The notes under the pieces: model-generated
Told to the model about the DNA's origin: nothing
The model's input: the letters and a program-made list of their open reading frames with translations, nothing else
The model's database searches: none
Shown here: piece by piece, positions 54,858-63,315 of the stretch
Numbering within the stretch: the stretch's first letter is position 1
Layout of the letters: each line of letters begins with the position of its first letter
Made by a program: the position numbers and the translations under genes
DNA from: S139-23 sp047639315
GTDB taxonomy: Bacteria > Planctomycetota > GCA-002687715 > DRQF01
DNA: 64,000 nucleotides
Assembly: GCA_047639315.1 (NCBI GenBank)
Contig: JBLINQ010000006.1
Coordinates: 7,443-71,442 of the forward strand
Direction: 5' to 3'

Positions 54858-55126
54858 CAAATCCCCTCAACCATGTCCATTTGCTGGCTATTCATAGCAA
54901 ATAAGAGCACCCCAGAAACATCAATTGGGCGCCTCACGCGATTAATATTCTCTAGCCCAGGCAAGTCGTACGGCAGCTTATGGACTCTCGCTTGCTTACC
55001 TGCGACAATGACGGCGATGAAAAAGACGAAGACAAGAGCTGTCAAAATAAGAACGAAATATCGGTGGGAGAAGTACACCGACGACCAGCTTCTGTCCCTT
55101 CGCCTGTGCGATCTGGGCATCGACAC
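54857..55126 (-). CDS. Possible small membrane protein upstream of the SEC-C gene
   Basis: An 89-codon frame ends at TGA 54859-54857, overlapping the ATG of the SEC-C gene as TGATG, which is typical of coupled genes. It has one transmembrane helix (YFVLILTALVFVFFIAVIVA) followed by a conserved-looking tail. The start is unclear (GTG 55126, ATG 55120 or a later GTG). Its first part overlaps, in antisense, the start of the metallopeptidase gene at 55017, so one of the two starts may be wrong. Confidence 0.4.
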   Translation of the reverse strand: MSMPRSHRRRDRSWSSVYFSHRYFVLILTALVFVFFIAVIVAGKQARVHKLPYDLPGLENINRVRRPIDVSGVLLFAMNSQQMDMVEGI

Positions 55127-56066
55127 CCTTCAACCACGTGTGCAAAGGTGGGTCGATCGAGTCTACCGGGAAGTCGCCCGCAAAGACCTGCAAATTACGC
55201 CCCACCATTGGCTCTCAGATGAGTGGTTCTCGCCAGTTCGAGTACCAGGAGTCGCCATCCCCTTCTACCTCGCGCACCCCCGTCTTGAACAGCTTGAGAA
55301 GGCTCAAATGCTAGAGGTCGAAGGAGGCACCCAGCAAACTTGCTTGAGAATCCTGCGTCACGAAATGGGTCATGTCGTTGACCATGCTTGGCGGCTGCAC
55401 CGACGCCGACGGCGCCAAGAACTCTTCGGCAAGTCTTCCGATCCATACCCAGAAACTTATTCTCCACGCCCATACAGCAAGAGCTACGTCTTGCATTTGG
55501 ATTCCTGGTACGCCCAGAGCCATCCCGATGAAGATTTTGCCGAGACATTTGCCGTTTGGCTCACTCCCAATTTCCCGTGGCGTCGCCGTTATCAGGGATG
55601 GAAAGCGCTTGGCAAACTCAACTACATGAGCGAGCTCATGGAAGAGTTGGCAGGCAAGGAAGCCTACGTCCAACCCGACGAAGAAGTGGATTCGATCTCA
55701 ACTTTGGAAAAAACTCTCGGTGAGCATTACCAAGAGAAGCGCGAACGTTACGCAATTGATTATCCGCGGTTCTATGACCGCGACCTCCGCCGTCTCTTCA
55801 ACGGTGATCGAGAAGATAAGACACTCATCCCGGCATGCACCTTCATCCGACGTCACCGAAGCACAATCGGCAGCAAAGTCGGCCGTTGGACTGGAGTATA
55901 TCGCTACGCAATCAAACTTGTCGTCGATGACATGGCCTCACGCTGTCGAGAATTAGGCCTCCGATTAAATGGCTCAGATGAACAGGCCTTGGCCGACTTC
56001 ACCGTTCTCTTGACAGTTCAGACGATGAACTTCGTTCAGGAAGGAAGGCATCACTTTTCATTATGA
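55017..56066 (+). CDS. Putative zinc-binding metallopeptidase
   Basis: From the ATG at 55017 the protein has 349 residues. The zinc site is HEMGH (115-119) in ILRHEMGHVVDHAWRL, preceded by EVEGGTQQTCLRIL. Other segments typical of this putative-zinc-binding-metallopeptidase family are SDEWFSPVRVPGVAIPFYLA followed by HPRLEQLE, HLDSWYAQSHPDEDFAETFA, and WRRRYQGWKALGKL. The third ligand is probably the Glu in DEDFAETFAVWL. It has no signal peptide, so it is probably cytoplasmic. The ATP-grasp gene overlaps its stop, and the pair is likely one functional unit. Substrate unknown. Confidence 0.8.
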   Translation: MKKTKTRAVKIRTKYRWEKYTDDQLLSLRLCDLGIDTLQPRVQRWVDRVYREVARKDLQITPHHWLSDEWFSPVRVPGVAIPFYLAHPRLEQLEKAQMLEVEGGTQQTCLRILRHEMGHVVDHAWRLHRRRRRQELFGKSSDPYPETYSPRPYSKSYVLHLDSWYAQSHPDEDFAETFAVWLTPNFPWRRRYQGWKALGKLNYMSELMEELAGKEAYVQPDEEVDSISTLEKTLGEHYQEKRERYAIDYPRFYDRDLRRLFNGDREDKTLIPACTFIRRHRSTIGSKVGRWTGVYRYAIKLVVDDMASRCRELGLRLNGSDEQALADFTVLLTVQTMNFVQEGRHHFSL

Positions 56067-57088
56067 GAAAGCTACGCGTTCTTGCCATCACTCACGAAAG
56101 TCTCGTCCCTCCAGAGAATCCGACTGCCGACGAAATCGAAAAGGCACCGTGGAAGATGGACTACGACGTTCTCAAAACACTTCAAGAACTGGGACACACC
56201 GTCAAGACACTCGGCATGAGCAGCGAATTGGGCCCCATTCGGGAAGCAATCAAGGAATTCAATCCGCACATCGCCTTCAATCTCCTGGATGAATTCGACG
56301 GCGAGATCCTCTTCGATCAAAACGTCGTCAGCTACTTGGAGTTATTGGGGGTTCCTTACACGGGTTGCAATCCGCGCGGACTGATCCTTGGTCGCGACAA
56401 GGCCCTATCGAAGAAACTTCTCTACTATCACCGTATCCCAGTCCCCGACTTCGCTGTTTTCCGCCGTGGGATGAGAGTCAAGAAACCGAAGAAACTAGAA
56501 TATCCGCTGATCGTCAAATCACTGATCGAACAAGCATCTGCTGGGATCTCCCAAGCAAGCGTTGTATCTGATGACAATGCGCTGGCCGAGCGGGTCAAGT
56601 TCATCCACGAAAAAATCGGCACAGATGCGATTGCCGAGTCCTTCATCGAAGGCCGAGAATTATACGTTGGAATCGTTGGCAATAAGCGCTTGCAAGTGTT
56701 TCCTGTTTGGGAATTGCAATTCGGCAATATGGCTGGCGGTGCATCGCGGATCGCTACGGCTAAGGTCAAATTCGATATCGAATATCAAAAGAAGCGCGAA
56801 ATCAAGAATGTCGAGGCCTCGGGTATCCCTGAGGAGACGCTGAAAAAGATCCAACGGATCTGTAAACGCGTCTATCGCGTGCTTGATCTCAATGGTTATG
56901 CCCGCATCGACATCAGGCTCCGAAATGATGGCAAACCATTCATTTTGGAAGCCAACCCAAATCCTCAAATCGCCTGGCGGGACGAATTCGCAGAATCTGC
57001 GGAAAAAGCCGGGCTCAGCTACCCAGAATTGATTCAAAAATTGCTTGGCCTGGGCCTTCGCTGGCAGCCCCGCCGCAGCAAGAATTGA
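56063..57088 (+). CDS. D-alanine-D-alanine ligase-like ATP-grasp protein
   Basis: The 341-residue protein starts at ATG 56063, overlapping the previous stop as ATGA. It has the ATP-grasp layout of Ddl-type ligases: AFNLLDEFDGEILFDQNV, YLELLGVPYTGCNPRGLIL followed by GRDKALSK, YPLIVKSLIEQASAGISQAS, ESFIEGRELYVGIVGNKRL, GYARIDIRLRNDGKPFILEA with metal-binding NPNPQI. It is likely an amide-bond-forming ligase. It need not be the cell-wall Ddl, since the ligand-binding part is divergent and no mur or ftsZ gene is near. Its tight link to the zinc metallopeptidase points to a shared peptide substrate. Confidence 0.85.
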   Translation: MRKLRVLAITHESLVPPENPTADEIEKAPWKMDYDVLKTLQELGHTVKTLGMSSELGPIREAIKEFNPHIAFNLLDEFDGEILFDQNVVSYLELLGVPYTGCNPRGLILGRDKALSKKLLYYHRIPVPDFAVFRRGMRVKKPKKLEYPLIVKSLIEQASAGISQASVVSDDNALAERVKFIHEKIGTDAIAESFIEGRELYVGIVGNKRLQVFPVWELQFGNMAGGASRIATAKVKFDIEYQKKREIKNVEASGIPEETLKKIQRICKRVYRVLDLNGYARIDIRLRNDGKPFILEANPNPQIAWRDEFAESAEKAGLSYPELIQKLLGLGLRWQPRRSKN

Positions 57089-57196
57089 TCATTATCGCCC
57101 ATCTTTGACAGTTCGGAAAACATTCCGGCTTAGGTTTTCCCTGGATTCGAGTAAAGTACCGCCTCGTCAACGGAATCGGTTCTCTGCGGAGTCATC

Positions 57197-58993
57197 ATGC
57201 GACAGCTACACGCCTTACTTATTGCTCTTACTCTTTTCTTCTTGGCGGAAGTGACCTCGGCCCAAATCGGCATTGTGCTGAAACGGGTGGACGGGCAAAA
57301 GCTGACAGACTCCCACTTCATGCGCGGCGCACAAGCCGCGCTTGATACCTGGAAAGGGCTAGGAAAAGGCCCGCATTTCAATCTGCTTAGCCAAGAGATT
57401 GTCACCGGTGATGAGGCCACAAAAGCAGCTGAACTGCTGAAAAAGTCTGGAGCGCAAGTCATCGTGACTGACTACCTCGGCGCTGACATACTCGCTCAAC
57501 TGCGTGACACCTGTCACAAGCTAAAACTGCCCCTTGTGACTTTTGAGCCAAGTCCTCAAGACGTTGCCGATGCAGTGGAAGATCTCATCGTCGATCGCCT
57601 GCGCATCAACAACTTGGCACTCCTGAGTGGCAAGGGCAAACATGCGAACAAGCTCAAGAGAATCCTAAAAAAGCAACTCGTCCATTTTCAAGAGATGTCA
57701 TTCCAAGAACGAATCAACGCGAAAGCCAAGAAAATTGATCCGAAAATCCGAAAAGAAAAGACCGATGGGATACTCTTGGACGGGTCGCCGGCAGAAGTTG
57801 AGGCTGCGCTCCACGAGTTGAAGGAAGTCTTAAGAATTCCGATCTTTTTGACTCCTCGGTCATTCCTTCCAGGCATGAAACTGCCAATGAAAACCTACGT
57901 TCTCTCGGGTCAATCGCCGCTCACTCATAAGGCTGGCCTGGAATTCAACGTCGCCTTCAAGGAGAAACACGAGGTCGATCCTGAGATGGGAAGTGGCGCT
58001 GGTCACGATGCCATCATGTTCTGCATGCAAGCCGCAAAGAACGGGACCAACAAGATCCTTGAGAGCTATCCAAATTTGAAAGTGATGGGTCCCCGCGGAG
58101 AAATCAAAGCGGCGACTGACGCCAACCCAGGTTCGTTGCAATCCCCCATGGCTATCTGGACCTTAGACGCCGGGAAGACTATGGCCCTCTTGCCAGGTCC
58201 CGAAAACTCTGGCCCACGGGCAAAGAACGATCTCAAGAAGCGAGTCTCAGTGCCGCGATTCGGCGTGCCATTTGGCGTCGACATGAGCAACCGTTTCGAA
58301 TTAGAACCAGGAACGCAAAAGGTGTTGGTGAGTTGGGGCGTTCCAGGACAGGCAACCATCGACGAAGATCTAAGACTCTTGGGGCTTTCAACTCAAGGCA
58401 AGTGCCCCTTGGCCGACCACCTCATCAAAAAAGAACTGCTGGGTCGCATGATGGCGATCACTTCGAAGAAATTCTTGCGTCTTCCAAATGGAAAATCTCG
58501 CAGTGGCGAAAGCTATAAGATCTCCTTCGCGACGCATTTGCCTCCGAAGACAAAGAAGGCAGGTTCATGGAAAGTCATCATCGCCGGTGACGACCCTGAA
58601 GCGGGAGGTCGAGCTTTTCCCGGCACCGGACTCGCCCTGACTTTCTCAACGTTCTTACGCCGAACAATTTTTCAGCCCAAGGCCATTGATCCGCCACTTT
58701 GCGCTATGGATCTGCCCGATCTACTGGGCTGCAAGAGCCAGGACGAATTTTACGATGATGCTCGAGCGTTGATGATTCATGCCTTAGTGGACGGTTATGC
58801 CGGCAGTATGGCACTCACGACGGCTCATGAAGTGGGGCATCTCACGGGGTTAGGCCACATCACTGATGACTCAAAGGGAATCATGAATGTCGTCGATGGA
58901 GCTGGCCTTGGCTATCGGGTCGTGGCCTTCTCGAAGGGCAGCAAAGAGAATCTCAATCGTTCTCTTGGGATTGTAGAAAAATCTGCCCAATAG
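57197..58993 (+). CDS. Secreted fusion of type 1 periplasmic-binding fold and metzincin protease
   Basis: The 598-residue protein has a signal peptide (cleavage near TSA-Q) and two parts. Residues of about 25-330 follow the pattern of type 1 periplasmic-binding proteins: IGIVLKRVDGQKL, HFMRGAQAALDTWK, AAELLKKSGAQVIVTDYLGA, NNLALLSGKGKHANKLKRIL, GILLDGSPAEVEAALHELKE and GAGHDAIMFCMQAA. The C-terminal part has the metzincin zinc motif HEVGHLTGLGH (544-554) with Met-turn IMNVVDG at about 566. So a ligand-binding domain is joined to a protease domain. It is probably periplasmic or secreted. It starts 108 bases after the ATP-grasp gene on the same strand. Confidence 0.75.
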   Translation: MRQLHALLIALTLFFLAEVTSAQIGIVLKRVDGQKLTDSHFMRGAQAALDTWKGLGKGPHFNLLSQEIVTGDEATKAAELLKKSGAQVIVTDYLGADILAQLRDTCHKLKLPLVTFEPSPQDVADAVEDLIVDRLRINNLALLSGKGKHANKLKRILKKQLVHFQEMSFQERINAKAKKIDPKIRKEKTDGILLDGSPAEVEAALHELKEVLRIPIFLTPRSFLPGMKLPMKTYVLSGQSPLTHKAGLEFNVAFKEKHEVDPEMGSGAGHDAIMFCMQAAKNGTNKILESYPNLKVMGPRGEIKAATDANPGSLQSPMAIWTLDAGKTMALLPGPENSGPRAKNDLKKRVSVPRFGVPFGVDMSNRFELEPGTQKVLVSWGVPGQATIDEDLRLLGLSTQGKCPLADHLIKKELLGRMMAITSKKFLRLPNGKSRSGESYKISFATHLPPKTKKAGSWKVIIAGDDPEAGGRAFPGTGLALTFSTFLRRTIFQPKAIDPPLCAMDLPDLLGCKSQDEFYDDARALMIHALVDGYAGSMALTTAHEVGHLTGLGHITDDSKGIMNVVDGAGLGYRVVAFSKGSKENLNRSLGIVEKSAQ

Positions 58994-59113
58994 CATGGTG
59001 ATCGACGCACCAGGGCGACACTTGGGGTAGTCTTTCCTAGTGAAAGACAAATTTCTTTGGCCCAAGTGGCTCTTGATTCACCCAACTTAATCGCCTTGAA
59101 CTAACGCATCTCC

Positions 59114-59148
59114 AAAAAAAAAGCGCGGTCTCATTGAGACAGCGCTTC
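59114..59148 (-). terminator. Rho-independent terminator of the disulfide reductase gene
   Basis: On the minus strand AAGCGC-T-GTCTC pairs with GAGAC-C-GCGCTT (one mismatch), followed by a long T run (nine A on the plus strand). Confidence 0.88.
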
Positions 59149-59175
59149 TTTCAATTCTACGTGACTGGATCTGCT

Positions 59176-60543
59176 TTAGAGCATCGCTGCCGCCTTGCGA
59201 GCGGTATTGCGCACTACTTCTGAAAGCGAAGGGTGTATGTGGATAATCTCGGTTAGGGACGAGATGTGATTGCGCCACATCATGACAGGAATAACCTCAT
59301 GGATGAGAACACTCGCCTGATAACCGACAATGTGACAGCCAAGAATGCGCCCGTCGTCGGCGAGGATGAACTTGCAAAGACCGTTCATCTCCTTAACCGC
59401 CCTACCCTTTGCTGCAGATGTGTAAGGCAATGAAGCACAGTGGTAGTTCTCACTGCCCCCTTCCAATTCATCCTCAGTAAGGCCCACGCCAGCAATTTCT
59501 GGGCTTGAGAAGACCGCATGCGGCATCGGTGGATAACAAAGAGGTGCATCATGCCCTTCTAAGAGAACGTTCGACATATAAGTGGCGGCAAAAGCAGCTG
59601 AGTGAGTAAACTGATGAGAGCCGATGACATCGCCCAAAGCGTAGACACCCTTAACCGTGGTCTGCAAGAATTCGTCGACGACGACATGCCCCTTCTCAGA
59701 AACCTTGATCGCTGTTTTTTCTAAGCCAATTTCATCCGCATTCGACTTGCGGCCAACGGCAAACAGAAGGGCTTCCGAAGAGTGCTTCACCCCGGTGCCA
59801 TCTTCGTCCAAATCGAAACTGAATTTACCGGCATCATGCGTGACACTCTTGATCGATGTATTGAGCTTCACATTCAATTTCTTTGAGAAGGCCGGCTGGA
59901 AGACAGCGCGGATTTCCTTGTCTTCGTTACGCAACATGGTGTCGCCGCGAACAAGGAGCGTCGTCTCAACGCCAATGCCCTGAAAGAACTGGCCCAATTC
60001 GCAGGCGATGTACCCACCACCCACAATGGTGATTGAATCGGGTGCATGATCAAGATCAAAGACGTCGTCACTGGTCCAATAAGGAGATCCTTCAATTCCA
60101 GGTGTCGATGGCACAAAGGGCCTTGAGCCGGTACCAATGAGGATCGTGTCACCTTCGACCTCGCGGTCGCCAATAGCGATCTTGTGGTCGCTGACAAAGC
60201 GGCCGTCACCTCGGATCAACTCAATTGATTCTGGGAGATTCTTGGCAATCTTGCCGTCTGTCGCCCGGATCGTCGCGTCAGCAACCTCATTGAGAATTCT
60301 CTTCTGATCAATCGACTTGATTTCCGCTTCGATATAGAAACGAGAGGATTCTCGAATATGATCTGCTGCATCAGCAAACCCCAAATAGAGCTTGGACGGG
60401 ATACAACCACGATTGGGGCAGGCTCCGCCCAAGAGGTCTTTCTCAATGACAGCGACGGACTTGCCAGCTTGGGCCGCTTTGATCGCGACAGTAATGGCGT
60501 TGCCGCCGCCCAAGACAATAAGGTCAAATTTGGTAGTACTCAT
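59176..60543 (-). CDS. Dihydrolipoamide-dehydrogenase-like flavin disulfide reductase
   Basis: The 455-residue protein is a class I pyridine-nucleotide disulfide oxidoreductase. It has the FAD loop LIVLGGGNAITVAIKAAQAG, the redox CPNRGCIPSK (a CxxxxC active site), the NAD(P) loop ITIVGGGYIACELGQFFQ, the GDVIGS FAD segment and the catalytic His/Glu in HIHPSLSEVV at the C-terminus. It could be a lipoamide dehydrogenase, mycothione-type reductase or relative; the substrate cannot be assigned since no dehydrogenase-complex gene is near. The C-terminal dimer domain is complete. Confidence 0.9.
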   Translation of the reverse strand: MSTTKFDLIVLGGGNAITVAIKAAQAGKSVAVIEKDLLGGACPNRGCIPSKLYLGFADAADHIRESSRFYIEAEIKSIDQKRILNEVADATIRATDGKIAKNLPESIELIRGDGRFVSDHKIAIGDREVEGDTILIGTGSRPFVPSTPGIEGSPYWTSDDVFDLDHAPDSITIVGGGYIACELGQFFQGIGVETTLLVRGDTMLRNEDKEIRAVFQPAFSKKLNVKLNTSIKSVTHDAGKFSFDLDEDGTGVKHSSEALLFAVGRKSNADEIGLEKTAIKVSEKGHVVVDEFLQTTVKGVYALGDVIGSHQFTHSAAFAATYMSNVLLEGHDAPLCYPPMPHAVFSSPEIAGVGLTEDELEGGSENYHCASLPYTSAAKGRAVKEMNGLCKFILADDGRILGCHIVGYQASVLIHEVIPVMMWRNHISSLTEIIHIHPSLSEVVRNTARKAAAML

Positions 60544-60666
60544 GGGCCCATATTGTCTTAGATGAATCTAAACTACAAATCGTCGGGCAAATTGCCATTC
60601 GAACGCTTCTCAGGGACGATGAGGCCCGTGACAGCCCTTTTTTCCATGACTTCGCCTGACTGGCCC

Positions 60667-60697
60667 TTGACCCTCCCCTTAGGGGAGGCCTTAGAAT
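60667..60697 (+). promoter_or_regulatory. MerR-type promoter with 19-bp spacer and dyad operator
   Basis: -35 TTGACC (60667-60672) and -10 TAGAAT (60692-60697) are 19 bp apart, the long spacing MerR regulators correct by twisting DNA. A perfect dyad CCTCCCCT-T-AGGGGAGG (60672-60688) fills the spacer. It lies about 30 bases before the ATG of the MerR gene, so the gene is probably autoregulated. Confidence 0.85.
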
Positions 60698-60727
60698 CCT
60701 GTTGGCCAGCAACCCCAAGGAGCAGAC

Positions 60728-61534
60728 ATGTTTAGCATCGGCGAATTCTCAGGCTTGACGAGCCTCTCCGTTAAGACCCTTCGTTATTATCACGAAAAGG
60801 GCCTGCTACTGCCCTCGACGATCGACGAAGAGACTGGCTATCGTTATTACAACGCCAGTTGTGTCGATCGTGCCCGAGTGATCCTTCGCCTGAAAGCCCT
60901 GGGATTCTCAATTGTCGAAATCACCAAACTACTGGATGACTTCGACGATGACGGTGACATCTTAGAGTACCTTCGTAATCGCAGAGAAATTCTTGCCGGC
61001 CGTATTCAAAACGATCGAGAAATCATTAAGACACTTAATCACATCGTTGAAACCGAAGAAGAAGCGAGAATGATTATGAGCGAATCAAAATTTGAAATCG
61101 TAGAAAAGACTCTCGAGCCCCAGCTCATCGCCGGCTTCCGGATGACCGGGCAATACAAAGACATTGGAAAAGGTTTTTCAAAAGTTGGATCCGCCATGGG
61201 GTTCAACATCAAGGGCAAAGCACTGGGGCTCTTCTACGACGCCGAGTACAAGGAAGATGGGGCAGATTTGGAAGCATGCATGCCTGTTCGGAAACACAAA
61301 GACGCCAAGGGCGTGGATGTCCGAGAAATTCCGGGTGGCCGGGCCACGACCCTTCTACACAGCGGGCCTTACGACACCATTGGTCGTTCTTACGAGAAGA
61401 TCATGAAGCATACGAAAGACTTAGGACTGACGATCATTCGCCCTTCCCGAGAAGTCTACATCAAGGGACCCGGCATGATCTTTAAGGGTAATCCAGAGAA
61501 GTACATCACCGAGATCCAGCTTCTCGTTGAATAG
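60728..61534 (+). CDS. MerR family regulator with GyrI-like effector-binding domain
   Basis: The 268-residue protein has AAGGAG 6 bases before its ATG. The N-terminal MerR helix-turn-helix is clear: FSIGEFSGLTSLSVKTLRYY, HEKGLLLPSTIDEETGYRYY. A coiled-coil helix follows (residues about 75-115), then a GyrI-like domain of about 150 residues (EPQLIAGFRMTGQYKDIGKG, VREIPGGRATTLLHSGPYD, EVYIKGPGM) as in BmrR-like multidrug-sensing regulators. It probably senses a small, often hydrophobic or cationic, compound. No transporter gene is next to it, so its target beyond its own promoter is unknown. Confidence 0.93.
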   Translation: MFSIGEFSGLTSLSVKTLRYYHEKGLLLPSTIDEETGYRYYNASCVDRARVILRLKALGFSIVEITKLLDDFDDDGDILEYLRNRREILAGRIQNDREIIKTLNHIVETEEEARMIMSESKFEIVEKTLEPQLIAGFRMTGQYKDIGKGFSKVGSAMGFNIKGKALGLFYDAEYKEDGADLEACMPVRKHKDAKGVDVREIPGGRATTLLHSGPYDTIGRSYEKIMKHTKDLGLTIIRPSREVYIKGPGMIFKGNPEKYITEIQLLVE

Positions 61535-61581
61535 ACACGGGGTCGCTGGGTTCATTGCTGGCACTCAGTTGCAGAATCGAA

Positions 61582-63237
61582 CTAAGCTAAACGTAGAAAC
61601 TCGCCGCCACCGACAACTGGCCAAAGAGACCGTTCGCCAACGGACGCCAAGACCCGCCAAGCCACTTCGAGCCCGATTGGTGTTGCCTGCCATCCCCACG
61701 CCGGTACCTGGTAGAAAGTAGTGGCAATGAGCGCTGCTCCATTCCAATCTGTGGCGAACTCAATTGTCTTGAACGAATCAGCAGAAAACTCAACAACATA
61801 TCCCGCCGCTTCTGCTTCGGGTGCCCATTCCAGATTCGGCGGCGCCGAATGAACCGGAACGTTCAATTCCTCTGAGATGACTTGAAAGTCTTGGCCTTCG
61901 ATGAATTCTGGCGCCGGTGATTCGCCTTTCGAACGCACTCGCCGAGGATCGAGGACTCTCGGCAATGCTGAGCCGTTCTTTCCATTCGGCGCATCGCGGC
62001 CGTGCAGCCAAGAGTCTATTTCGACGGGCTCTGTCAGCTCGCGAATGTGTTGGCAGCCCTTGCAGAAAGGAACGGGGTCTTTGCGAACAAGATCTTCTCG
62101 CATTCGAGCATAACCAGGACTATTCCAGACCTCGGCGAACGACTGAACTGTGAGATCTCCAAGATTGGGAGTGCCTGGGACACAACATGGCTTCACGTAA
62201 CCATCCAAGGCAACGTAGGTCTTGTTCCACAGATAATCACAAACCCAGATCGACTCCCGTTCAACCACGTCCTCACGCTTGGGCGTTTGGAGACGGAATG
62301 ACGAATTAGACTTCGCCTCGTCACGGCGAGTCTTGATGTCAACGAAGTCAGAATCTTCTGGGCCAACCTGGGGAAACCGCCGGAACGAGTCCAAGTGCAC
62401 AACTCGATGGGGAAGCCCTTTCACCACACCATCTTCAAGCGCGTAGGTCCTGCGAGTAGCATCGGAAACTGCTGTCGAGGCGATCAATTGATCGAGAGGC
62501 TGAATCATCATGGTCAGGCCAATCGCTGACGCTCGCTGGACGGCTCGTTCGATAAATTCAATTGCCAAGTCCTGAAAATGGACGAGCGACTGTTCTTTCA
62601 TCAGGTCTGTCACGGGATGAACATGAGACGTCGCCAAATAATCGACGCCCATGTTCGCCGCCAAATCGACCAGAAGAGGAAGCTCCTCGATATTGCGCCG
62701 CATCAGCACACATGCCAATCCGATCAATGGCCGATTGCTAATAGGGATGTCGCGAGCTTCTTCGCAGAGAGCCGTGACGTTCGACACGACGTCCTCAAAG
62801 TTGCCACCTTCTCTTACCCACTCGAATGTCTCTTTCGTTGCCCCATCAAATGAGACAATCAATTTTCCGAGAGACGGCAAGATGGCTTTTCGCATGCTTG
62901 GGATGAGCAGGCTGGCATTGGAGCAAACCTCAGTCTTGACGCCATACTTCTGCGCTTCCTTGAGCATAAAAGGCAGCCCTTTGGACATCAAAGGTTCGCC
63001 GGAGATACTCGGCTGGAATCGTCGTGCATGAGGAAAAGTCTCGGCCGCCACACGCTCAAAGAGATCTTGATCCATATGAGGACCAATGACCGTCGTGCCG
63101 TTCTGAAACTGCAAACACATTGGGCACTGAAAATTGCAGAAACGCGTCGTTTCGATACTGACAAATTCAGGAGCCGGCACCCGACCATCGAATGTCGATT
63201 GCTCTTCTTCGGTGATAGACATCTTATCTGAGTCCAT
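61582..63237 (-). CDS. Radical SAM protein with SPASM-like region
   Basis: From ATG 63237 (GGAG 8 bases upstream) the protein has 551 residues. The radical SAM cluster motif is CNFQCPMC (Cys34, 38, 41), followed by the GG-like and ISGEPLMSKG segments. A Cys-rich part near residues 330-400 (WVCDYLWNKTYVALDG, KPCCVPGTPNLGDL, FCKGCQH) resembles a SPASM/twitch auxiliary cluster domain. The last 110 residues look like a beta-sandwich extension. It could be a peptide or carbohydrate modifying enzyme; no precursor peptide gene was seen nearby. The NHL-repeat gene upstream on the same strand is the only neighbour in reach. Confidence 0.85.
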   Translation of the reverse strand: MDSDKMSITEEEQSTFDGRVPAPEFVSIETTRFCNFQCPMCLQFQNGTTVIGPHMDQDLFERVAAETFPHARRFQPSISGEPLMSKGLPFMLKEAQKYGVKTEVCSNASLLIPSMRKAILPSLGKLIVSFDGATKETFEWVREGGNFEDVVSNVTALCEEARDIPISNRPLIGLACVLMRRNIEELPLLVDLAANMGVDYLATSHVHPVTDLMKEQSLVHFQDLAIEFIERAVQRASAIGLTMMIQPLDQLIASTAVSDATRRTYALEDGVVKGLPHRVVHLDSFRRFPQVGPEDSDFVDIKTRRDEAKSNSSFRLQTPKREDVVERESIWVCDYLWNKTYVALDGYVKPCCVPGTPNLGDLTVQSFAEVWNSPGYARMREDLVRKDPVPFCKGCQHIRELTEPVEIDSWLHGRDAPNGKNGSALPRVLDPRRVRSKGESPAPEFIEGQDFQVISEELNVPVHSAPPNLEWAPEAEAAGYVVEFSADSFKTIEFATDWNGAALIATTFYQVPAWGWQATPIGLEVAWRVLASVGERSLWPVVGGGEFLRLA

Positions 63238-63315
63238 CTTCGCAACTCCGCTCCTCAAGGCCTGGGACGAGATTATCGCCAACTCGTTCTCGTTGATCTA
63301 TCTTGACGTGCTCAA

